A stretch of DNA of 64,000 nt from Brevundimonas goettingensis (GTDB lineage: Bacteria; Pseudomonadota; Alphaproteobacteria; Caulobacterales; Caulobacteraceae): assembly GCF_017487405.1 (NCBI RefSeq), contig NZ_CP062222.1, forward strand, positions 3,147,001 to 3,211,000, given 5' to 3'. Below, one piece after another: positions 57,937 through 64,000 of the stretch (positions are counted from its first letter, which is position 1; each line of letters starts with the position of its first letter). A model generated the notes under the pieces. The model ran no database searches, was not told the DNA's origin, and was given only the letters and a program-made list of their open reading frames with translations. Both the position numbers and the translations under genes were made by a program.

Positions 57937-58676
57937 TCCGCCTTCCGGCGCGGTTCGGGCGGTGGCGCTGAGCGCCACCAGCCGGTGATCGAATAGCGCG
58001 GCGCCCCGGCGAACGGGGCGACCATCGAAACACAGTGGCTCTGAGGCACCCTGAACACGTTCAGCGTCCCGAAGCTGGGGGTGAAGGTCTCGGTGACCGC
58101 CCCCTCCTCGTTGAGGAACATCAGGAGGCCGCCCCACTCGGCCCGCCATTCGGGCGAGACGTTCAGCACATAGGCGTAGAGCCGCCCCGCGTCCTCATGC
58201 TCATCCGTATGGCGGTTGAGGAAATGGCCGGGCAGGTAGCGGGTCGGCTGGGCGTCGGCATAGGCGATACGGTCGTCGCCGGTCAGTCGTCGCGCGAACG
58301 CCAGAAAGGGCTCGGAGTTGAACAGGTCGTGCAGGTCGTAGAGAGCTTGGGGGATCGGCAGACCCATGGCCCTGGCCCGTCCGAGCCGGAGCCGGTCGAA
58401 GATGAACTGGAAGCCGTCGACGGCCTCTTCATGGGCCATGGCGATCAGCCGCGCCTGTTCCGCCGGTGGCTCGGCCTCGAACAGGGCCACCGGCACGTCT
58501 TCGTTGTAGGGGTTCTCGATGGCGCGCATCCAGACCATGTCCGGATCAAGAACAGCGGCATGGATCGCCGCCGCCCCCTCGCCGATCAGACCCGACAGGC
58601 GGGTGCGGCCGGTCCGCGCCAGCCGCTCCGCCGCCTCCTCGACCTCCAGACCGTCAGCGAGCCTCAGGTCGCTCAC
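57933..58676 (-). CDS. 2-oxoglutarate/Fe(II) oxygenase (first of a tandem pair)
   Basis: 247 aa. H-x-D in FLNRHTDEHEDAGRLYAYVLNVSPEWRAEWGG, distal His in VPQSHCVSMVAPFAGAPRYSITGWW (Arg within APRYSI). The N-half (ERLARTGRTRLSGLIGEGAAAIHAAV) is like the SM-20/EGLN-type N-domain. Overlaps the quinone reductase gene by 4 bases and the second oxygenase by 4 bases: a three-gene coupled operon. Confidence 0.82.
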   Translation of the reverse strand: MSDLRLADGLEVEEAAERLARTGRTRLSGLIGEGAAAIHAAVLDPDMVWMRAIENPYNEDVPVALFEAEPPAEQARLIAMAHEEAVDGFQFIFDRLRLGRARAMGLPIPQALYDLHDLFNSEPFLAFARRLTGDDRIAYADAQPTRYLPGHFLNRHTDEHEDAGRLYAYVLNVSPEWRAEWGGLLMFLNEEGAVTETFTPSFGTLNVFRVPQSHCVSMVAPFAGAPRYSITGWWRSAPPPEPRRKAE

Positions 58677-59674
58677 GACTCGACCGTCACCACGATCTTG
58701 CCCATGGCCGTGCGATCGCCCAGGGCCTTGATGGCCTCATGGGCGCGCTCCAGCGGGAAGGTCTGGAAGATGCGCGGCTTGATCTTGCCCTCGGCGTAGA
58801 ACTTGAGCAGGTCAGCCATATTGGCGGCGTGACCGGCCGGGTCGCGGGCGACGGCGGCGCCCCAGAAGACCCCGATCACCGACACGGACTTGAGCAGCGT
58901 CAGGTTCAGCGGCAGGGACGGGATACCCGCCGGGAAGCCGACGACCAGATAGCGCCCGTTCCAGTCCATGGCGCGCAGGGCCGGCTCGCAATAGTCGCCG
59001 CCGACGCCGTCATAGACCACGTCCGGACCGTCGCGGCCCGAAGCCAGCTTCAGTTCGCCCGACAGCTCCTTCTGGGCCGCCTTGTCCATCTTGCCCGAGG
59101 GATAGATCAGGCCGTTGTCCGCGCCGAGCTCCAGCGCGAACTGGACCTTGTCATTGGTCGAGGCGGCGGCGATGACATGGGCGCCCATGGCCTTGCCCAG
59201 TTCCACGGCGGCGGCGCCCACACCACCCGCGGCGCCCAGCACCAGCAGCGATTCCCCCGCCTTCAGCTGGGCCCGGTCCTTCAGGGCGTAGTAGGAGGTG
59301 CCGTAGGTCATGACGAGGGCGGCGGCCTCCTCGAACGACATCCCCTCGGGCATCTTGATGACGCTGGCGGCCGGCACGGCCAGCCGCTCGACCAGACCGC
59401 CCCAGCCGGGCACGGCGATGACCCGGTCGCCCTTGAAGATCCCCTTGACCCCCTCGCCCACGGCCTCGACCACGCCGGAGACCTCGCCACCCGGGGCGAA
59501 GGGGCGTTCGGGGCGGAACTGGTATTTGTCCTCGATGATCAGGGTGTCAGGGAAGTTGATGCCCACCGCCTTGACCTCGATGATCACCTGACCCGGCTTG
59601 GGGGTCGGATCAAGGATGTCCTCGACCACAAGGGCCTCGGGACCGCCGACGGTCTTGGACAGGACTGCGCGCAT
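58673..59674 (-). CDS. NADPH:quinone oxidoreductase-like MDR protein
   Basis: 333 aa, zinc-free medium-chain dehydrogenase/reductase. MRAVLSKTVGGPEALVVEDI start, GVNFPDTLIIEDKYQFRPERPFAPGGEVSGVVEAVGEGV, cofactor motif [30 protein letters not shown]. No zinc-ligand set. First gene of the operon with the twin oxygenases; may supply or recycle a redox partner, but that is inference. Confidence 0.9.
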   Translation of the reverse strand: MRAVLSKTVGGPEALVVEDILDPTPKPGQVIIEVKAVGINFPDTLIIEDKYQFRPERPFAPGGEVSGVVEAVGEGVKGIFKGDRVIAVPGWGGLVERLAVPAASVIKMPEGMSFEEAAALVMTYGTSYYALKDRAQLKAGESLLVLGAAGGVGAAAVELGKAMGAHVIAAASTNDKVQFALELGADNGLIYPSGKMDKAAQKELSGELKLASGRDGPDVVYDGVGGDYCEPALRAMDWNGRYLVVGFPAGIPSLPLNLTLLKSVSVIGVFWGAAVARDPAGHAANMADLLKFYAEGKIKPRIFQTFPLERAHEAIKALGDRTAMGKIVVTVES

Positions 59675-59820
59675 CTGGAAGTTTCCCTTACGACGGCTTT
59701 TTCGCCGTTTGATTGGCGGTTTTGGCGCCGCCCCCGTGGCATGCGCGTCCCGGGAACGCTAATCAGCCCCCCACGATAAGAAAAGGCCCGATCGAACGCG
59801 GCCGGAAAGCGGAGACCCCC

Positions 59821-60720
59821 ATGCCCCTCGGCAAGACTCGCCCTGCCCTCATCCTTCACGGCGGCGCCGGCGCCCGGCGCGAGCGCGACTACAGCCGCGA
59901 AGTCGTCCATATGCGCGAGGTGGTCGAGGCCATGAAGGCGCGGCTCGACGCCGGCGCCCCGGCGATCGACGTCGCGGTCGAGGCGGTGGTGCTGCTCGAG
60001 GACTCGGGTCTCTATGTCGCCGGCAAGGGCGCCTCGCCCAATCTCGCCGGGGCCTATGAGCTGGACGCCAGTCTGATGGACGGTTCGACCCGCAAGGCCG
60101 GCGCCGTCGCCGCCCTGCAGGGCTTCCGCAGCCCGGTCCGCGCCGCCCGGGCGGTGATGGACCATACGCCGCACGTCATGCTGGTCGGCGAGGGCGCGGC
60201 CCTCTTCGCCCATGATCAGGGACTGGAGGCCATCGCCGACGAGCCCAGCTGGTTCACCCACGCCGGCAAGGGCGAGGACAACCATCCGCCCGGCACGGCG
60301 CCTGACGCTCTCAGCCACGGCACCGTCGGCTGCTGCGTGCTGGACAGCGAAGGCCGTCTCGCCGCCGCGACCTCGACCGCGGGCGTGTTCGGCAAGATGC
60401 CCGGACGGGTCGGCGACACCCCCATCCCCGCCGCCGGAACCTGGGCCGACGGCCGCGTCGCCGTCTCGGGCACCGGCCAGGGCGAATATTTCATCCGCGT
60501 CGCCGCCGCCGCCCAGGTCGGCTGGCGCGTCGGGGCGGGTCAGACGATCACAGACGCCGCGCGCGCGGTCATCGACGACATCGGCGGACTGGGCGGCGAC
60601 GGCGGCCTGATCGCGCTCGACGCCGACGGCAACATCGCCCACCCCTTCAACAGCCAAGGCATGAAGCGCGCCTGGCTGACGACGGACGGCGACATCGGGG
60701 TCGAGGTCTTCGGGGTCTGA
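59821..60720 (+). CDS. Isoaspartyl peptidase / L-asparaginase (Ntn hydrolase)
   Basis: 299 aa asparaginase-2 family. ALILHGGAGARRERDY at the start, AGKGASPNLAGAYELDASLMDG, and the autocleavage nucleophile Thr in SHGTVGCCVLDSEGRLAAATSTAG, with the glycine-rich PGRVGDTPIPAAGTWAD and VSGTGQGEYFIR. Matures by self-cleavage before that Thr; hydrolyses isoaspartyl dipeptides or asparagine. ATG 59821 behind GGAGA. Confidence 0.92.
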   Translation: MPLGKTRPALILHGGAGARRERDYSREVVHMREVVEAMKARLDAGAPAIDVAVEAVVLLEDSGLYVAGKGASPNLAGAYELDASLMDGSTRKAGAVAALQGFRSPVRAARAVMDHTPHVMLVGEGAALFAHDQGLEAIADEPSWFTHAGKGEDNHPPGTAPDALSHGTVGCCVLDSEGRLAAATSTAGVFGKMPGRVGDTPIPAAGTWADGRVAVSGTGQGEYFIRVAAAAQVGWRVGAGQTITDAARAVIDDIGGLGGDGGLIALDADGNIAHPFNSQGMKRAWLTTDGDIGVEVFGV

Positions 60721-60730
60721 CCGGCCCCGA

Positions 60731-61561
60731 TCAACCCGCCAGACAGACCACCTGGGCCACGCGCAGGTCGCGCCTCAGGGTGTCGGAGACCCGGCCATAG
60801 TTATCGACCGTGATCGGCTCGCTCAGCGGCGCCTGTTCGGCGCCCGACTGACCCCGGATGGTCGGGGCGAAGGTCTCCGGCGAGGTGGTGTAGATTCGGC
60901 CCCGACGCGGCGCCTCGGCGATGGTCACGCCCAGGACCCTGCCCTGGCGGTCGAGGGCGGGCGCCCCGGACAGGCCCGCCAGCGTTCCTTCCAGTCCTTC
61001 GGTGCGGCCGACCTCGGCCCAGGCCAGAACCGGCTCGTCATGGGCGCCGCGGCCGTGACCCTTCAGGGTCTCGCGGCCCAGCAGGCGGCTGGACACTTCC
61101 CCGACCCGGCCTTGCGGGAAGCCCGGATGAAAGGCGCGCTGGCCGTGTTTGAGCTGCGGCCGCGTCAGGACCGGCAGGCCGGGCGGTCCGCCGTCGGTGA
61201 TCAGCAGGGCGACGTCGGCGCCGCGCGCCAGCCGCAGGTCCGCCGCCACAGCCCGGCCTCCGCCCACGACGAGGGCAGGCTTGCGGCAGCCGTCGACCAC
61301 ATGGCGGGCGGTGATCCAGCGGCCGTCGGCGGCGATGGAGAAGGCGGTCCCGGCCGAGGGCTGGAACGGGCCATCGGGCGCCTCCACCGTCACCGCGGGA
61401 TCGAAGGGGGTGATGGGCCCCAGCAGCGCGCCCTCGGCCTCGTCCGGCGGGGTCGGGGCGGGCGGGGCGTCGGCGTTCTCGCGCCGGCTCAGCGACAGGC
61501 CGATGATGGCCGCCAGGACCACCGCATAGACGCTCCAGTCCGGGATACGGAAGCCGGCCAT
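60731..61561 (-). CDS. Membrane-anchored trypsin-like serine protease
   Basis: 276 aa. N-terminal signal anchor (WSVYAVVLAAIIGLSLS), Pro-rich spacer, then a chymotrypsin fold: His in GRWITARHVVDGC, Asp in LARGADVALLIT, Ser in LAGLSGAPALDRQGRVLG. The Gly-Leu-Ser-Gly variant (usual GNSGGP) is seen in short trypsin_2 proteins. Periplasmic. A DUF350 gene lies 17 bases upstream on the same coding strand side. Confidence 0.82.
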   Translation of the reverse strand: MAGFRIPDWSVYAVVLAAIIGLSLSRRENADAPPAPTPPDEAEGALLGPITPFDPAVTVEAPDGPFQPSAGTAFSIAADGRWITARHVVDGCRKPALVVGGGRAVAADLRLARGADVALLITDGGPPGLPVLTRPQLKHGQRAFHPGFPQGRVGEVSSRLLGRETLKGHGRGAHDEPVLAWAEVGRTEGLEGTLAGLSGAPALDRQGRVLGVTIAEAPRRGRIYTTSPETFAPTIRGQSGAEQAPLSEPITVDNYGRVSDTLRRDLRVAQVVCLAG

Positions 61562-61578
61562 CGGTCAGCCCGCCCCTC

Positions 61579-62019
61579 TCAACCCGTCAGGGCGGCGGCG
61601 AGAACCAGCGCGGTCGCCAGCTTGGCCGCGACCAGCAGAACGGCGGCCGAGATCTCGCCCTCCTGGATCCGCTGCGGCAGTCCGGTCAGAACGGCGTCGA
61701 CGACACGGAAGGCCAGCAGCTGCAGCACCAGGGTGGCGATGCCCCACAGGATGATATCCCTGAGCGAGGTCGACACCGACAGGGACACCGCCAACGGAAT
61801 GGCCAGACCCAGCAGCACCCCGCCAAAAGCCACACTGGCCGCCGAATTGCCCTCGCGGATCAGGGAAATCTCCTTCCACGGCGTCAGCAGGCCGTAGATC
61901 ACGGCCCCCGCGACGAGCAGGACGAAGGTCGCGACCAGGTGCAGCACCATAACCGGGAATCCGCTGGCGAAGGCCTGGATCTCGGGGCTGGAAAGGATAT
62001 CGGAGAAGGTCGAGCCCAT
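61579..62019 (-). CDS. DUF350-family membrane protein
   Basis: 146 aa with four hydrophobic segments in the DUF350 pattern: VLHLVATFVLLVAGAVIYGLLTPWKEISLIREGNSAASVAFGGVLLGLAIPL and a second half DIILWGIATLVLQLLAFRVVDAVLTGLPQRIQEGEISAAVLLVAAKLATALVLAAALTG. The two halves repeat each other, and REGNSAAS / QEGEISAAV are the family's paired loops. ATG at 62019 chosen. Function unknown; probably cotranscribed with the serine protease. Confidence 0.85.
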   Translation of the reverse strand: MGSTFSDILSSPEIQAFASGFPVMVLHLVATFVLLVAGAVIYGLLTPWKEISLIREGNSAASVAFGGVLLGLAIPLAVSLSVSTSLRDIILWGIATLVLQLLAFRVVDAVLTGLPQRIQEGEISAAVLLVAAKLATALVLAAALTG

Positions 62020-62185
62020 GCCCTTGAAGAATCTGGTCGAATGCGCGGATGCGAACGGCCCGGCCGGGGCCCCGGTGTATGAGCCCTTGCCCGAATCTCG
62101 CCCCAATCCGCAAGCGCCGCCGCGCCACACTGTGTGACGAAAGATTGCAGTCGCGAGGGCGCACAGGGAAATGTAGAGCCACGGG

Positions 62186-62599
62186 ATGACCGAATCCGTC
62201 CTGCCCACCGTCCTTGTGGTCGCCGTCGCCCTGATCGACGTCGACGGCCGGGTGCTGATCGCCAAACGGCCCGAGGGCAAGCAGCTGGCCGGCCTGTGGG
62301 AGTTCCCGGGCGGCAAGGTCGAGCCGGGCGAACGGCCGGAGGCCGCCCTGATCCGCGAACTGCGCGAGGAGCTGGGCATCGAGGTGACCGAGAGCTGCCT
62401 CGCCCCCTTCGTTTTCGCCAGCCACGCTTACGAAAGCTTTCACCTTCTGATGCCACTTTACCTGTGCCGACGCTGGTCGGGCGTGGTCGTGGCTCACGAA
62501 CACGCCGCCCTGGCCTGGGTGAAGCCGGACAAGCTGCCGGACTATCCCATGCCGCCCGCCGACGCTCCGCTGGTCGCCTGGCTGCGCGACCTGCTCTGA
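62186..62599 (+). CDS. mutT: 8-oxo-dGTP diphosphatase MutT (Nudix)
   Basis: 137 aa. Full Nudix box GGKVEPGERPEAALIRELREELGIEV (Gx5Ex7REUxEExGU) after LAGLWEFPGG; the short C-terminal half with WVKPDKLPDYPMPPAD fits MutT. Cleans oxidised dGTP from the nucleotide pool. No neighbour link. Confidence 0.92.
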   Translation: MTESVLPTVLVVAVALIDVDGRVLIAKRPEGKQLAGLWEFPGGKVEPGERPEAALIRELREELGIEVTESCLAPFVFASHAYESFHLLMPLYLCRRWSGVVVAHEHAALAWVKPDKLPDYPMPPADAPLVAWLRDLL

Positions 62600-62635
62600 A
62601 GCGACGCCAGAAGGCGTCAGAGGCAGGAGGACCCG

Positions 62636-62830
62636 ATGCGCAAGCTGAGCGCCCGCTTTCTGCCCGGTTTCTGGCGTGACGATTCCGGCGCCACCGCCAT
62701 CGAATACGGCCTGATCATCTCGCTGATCTTCGTGGTCATCGTCAGCGCCGTGACCGCCTTCGGCAACAAGGCCAGCGCCATCTTCAACACCGCCTTCATC
62801 GCCATCTCCGGCGGAATGACGGGGGGCTGA
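62636..62830 (+). CDS. Flp/Fap-family type IVb pilin
   Basis: 64 aa. Prepilin motif: basic leader ending ...RDDSGATAIEYGLIISLIFVVIVSAVTAFG, with the conserved Glu-Tyr (IEYG) after a Gly-Ala cleavage site, then a single hydrophobic helix. Strong RBS AGGAGG 5 bases before ATG. Stands alone here; the other Tad genes must lie elsewhere, apart from the TadG-like gene at 29.4 kb. Confidence 0.93.
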   Translation: MRKLSARFLPGFWRDDSGATAIEYGLIISLIFVVIVSAVTAFGNKASAIFNTAFIAISGGMTGG

Positions 62831-62836
62831 GCCTTT

Positions 62837-63721
62837 TCAGTCCTTGTGTTCGGTCACCCCGAGCACATCCGCCAGCCGGGCCTTGGCCGAGCCGCGCGGC
62901 AGGGGCTTCTGCTGGCTCTCGTGCGGGGCCCAGCCGGCCAGATTGACGATCTCGAAGGTCGCGGGAATCCGCCCGTCGGCCTCGCCGTACTTCTCGGAAT
63001 AAAGGGCGGCGGCGCGCATCAATATGCCGCGCGTCAGGGGGCGGATGGTCCCGGCCAGCTGATTGGTCTCGCCCATGGCGCGCAGATCGCGGATCAGGGC
63101 GAAGAGGTGGGGATAGCGAACCGTGACCCGGTCGACGTCCGACACCGGCAGGGTGAATCCCGCCCGCTGCAGCAGGGCCGCGCCGTCATAGCCGTCGGCG
63201 AAGGGCGAAACCCGGGCCTGGGCCCCGCCGCGCTCGGCCAACTCAGCCTCGGTCAGGACGGCGCGCAGCTCCTTCAGGGTGGCGGCGCCCAGAAGCGTGC
63301 CGAGGAACAGGCCGTCGGGCTTCAAGGCGCGGCGGATCTGGCTGAGCGCGCCCGGCAGGTCATTGGCCCAGTGCAGGGTCATCAGGGAGACGATCAGGTC
63401 GGCGGACTGGTCCTCAAGCCCCAGCGCCTCCGCGCCCGGGGCGGCGGCCCCGGCGTTGATGACGCGGACCGGGCCGACCCGCTTCGCCGCCGGACTGTCG
63501 GCCAGCAAATCTCCGAACGCCTCGGGTCGCGCGGAGAGGTCGACGGCGACGGGAAAGTCGCGCAGGATCGCCTCAAGGCTGTCAACAGCGCCGTCCGCAG
63601 CCCTGACGTGCAGGAAGTCGGCCTCGCGGAAACGCGGCGCCGATCGCCTCAGCCGGGCGGCCCGGCGGATGGCGTCGAAGATTTGAGGAGGGCCGGAGGG
63701 GCCAGAACTGGGGGAAGTCAT
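62837..63721 (-). CDS. SAM-dependent methyltransferase-fold protein, NDUFAF5-like
   Basis: 294 aa. QIFDAIRRAARLRRSAPRFREADFLHVRAADGAVDSL start, LEDQSADLIVSLMTLHWANDLPGALSQIRRALKPDGLFLGTLLG, and end ATFEIVNLAGWAPHESQQKPLPRGSAKARLADVLG. These are hallmarks of the alphaproteobacterial/mitochondrial NDUFAF5 family, which acts on a complex I subunit. Motif I is reduced. Its start ATG (63719-63721 on minus) overlaps the comF start on the other strand. Confidence 0.85.
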   Translation of the reverse strand: MTSPSSGPSGPPQIFDAIRRAARLRRSAPRFREADFLHVRAADGAVDSLEAILRDFPVAVDLSARPEAFGDLLADSPAAKRVGPVRVINAGAAAPGAEALGLEDQSADLIVSLMTLHWANDLPGALSQIRRALKPDGLFLGTLLGAATLKELRAVLTEAELAERGGAQARVSPFADGYDGAALLQRAGFTLPVSDVDRVTVRYPHLFALIRDLRAMGETNQLAGTIRPLTRGILMRAAALYSEKYGEADGRIPATFEIVNLAGWAPHESQQKPLPRGSAKARLADVLGVTEHKD

Positions 63722-64000
63722 GGACGCAGAGGATGGGGATTCAAGGGACGGATTGGAAGCGGCGACGGCCGCGCGACGCCCCCTACTCCGCTTTCCCCGC
63801 CCTGTCCCGCCTTGGCCTGTCCTGCCCCGGCTCTCGGATGTGGGGCGGGGCCTCGCCGACCTGATCCTGCCGCCGGTCGCGCATGACAGCCGCGAAGCCA
63901 CGGCGGCTGCGGGCCTGAGCCCGGACGCCTGGAGCCGGGTGATCTTTCTGGAGGCGCCCGTTTGCGACGGCTGTGGCGCGGCCTTCGAGTTCGACGGCGG
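63720..64000 (+). CDS. ComF-family phosphoribosyltransferase-like protein, N-terminal part (truncated by window end)
   Basis: About 93 residues visible. A Pro/Arg-rich start, then LSDVGRGLADLILPPV and the zinc-knuckle beginning VCDGCGAAFEFDG, the ComF N-terminus. The second half of the zinc site and the phosphoribosyltransferase domain lie beyond the window. The NDUFAF5-like gene and comF are usually divergent neighbours in alphaproteobacteria, which supports the call. Confidence 0.8.
   Translation, partial: MDAEDGDSRDGLEAATAARRPLLRFPRPVPPWPVLPRLSDVGRGLADLILPPVAHDSREATAAAGLSPDAWSRVIFLEAPVCDGCGAAFEFDG

Overview
The window is GC-rich, densely coded alphaproteobacterial chromosome. Gene content points to the Caulobacterales, most likely a Brevundimonas-like organism: an argJ / parvulin PPIase / secA neighbourhood, a beta-propeller phytase next to a TonB-dependent receptor, Flp/Tad pilus parts, general-stress (EcfG-type) promoter motifs, and many TTG/GTG starts. 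The taxonomic call is inference from gene content; no rRNA is present.

Layout. 1-3.4 kb: end of fabI, a BenE-type transporter, rlmN, then two tiny overlapping minus-strand genes (a LMW phosphatase-like protein and a CPxxG-type small protein). 3.4-9 kb: argJ and a lipoprotein PPIase (minus), diverging from secA (plus). 9-12 kb: a methyltransferase, a class V aminotransferase-fold enzyme and a secreted Pro-rich protein. 12-15.3 kb: a luciferase-like monooxygenase, and kdsD plus a GT4 glycosyltransferase (surface polysaccharide). 15.6-19.8 kb: otsB - GH15 - otsA, a trehalose module with an embedded glycoside hydrolase. 19.8-24 kb: GST, WYL regulator, thiolase and a MFE-type SDR, interspersed with REP-like palindromic elements. 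24-29 kb: two OmpA-family envelope proteins, an aminotransferase/acetyltransferase pair for an amino sugar, a small membrane protein and an IPNS-like oxygenase. 29-34 kb: a TadG/vWA protein, an ACE-like M2 peptidase and mtgA. 34-39 kb: WD40 protein, secreted adhesin-E-like protein, CobW metallochaperone, and the aguA-aguB agmatine-to-putrescine pair. 39-47.9 kb: priA, a transaldolase-type aldolase, a DUF484 protein and xerC, a hydroxyacid dehydrogenase, a double-motif aspartyl protease, an SDR and lpdA. 48-54.6 kb: a histidine-kinase-like protein that lacks its phospho-His, a TonB receptor and divergent phytase, and a TMEM175-like protein. 54.6-55.8 kb: a gene-poor stretch, a 38-aa membrane ORF, a 136-bp tandem repeat made from the 3' half of tRNA-Gly, and the intact tRNA-Gly. 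55.9-64 kb: SDR, YkvA-like protein, twin 2OG oxygenases with a quinone reductase, isoaspartyl peptidase, serine protease, DUF350 protein, mutT, Flp pilin, a methyltransferase and the start of comF.

Two things dominate interpretation. First, eight genes between about 3.4 and 25 kb (including essential secA and argJ) carry about sixteen apparent single-base indels, mostly a missing C or G in short GC runs, while the last 39 kb has none that I can see. These look like sequence errors in one part of the assembly rather than true pseudogenes, so I annotate those genes as whole loci. Second, the tRNA-Gly locus carries two extra direct copies of the tRNA from the anticodon loop to the 3' end plus its terminator, the footprint expected of integrase attachment sites. 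It is the best candidate for an overlooked mobile-element or recombination structure. I did not find an obvious new defence or biosynthetic island.
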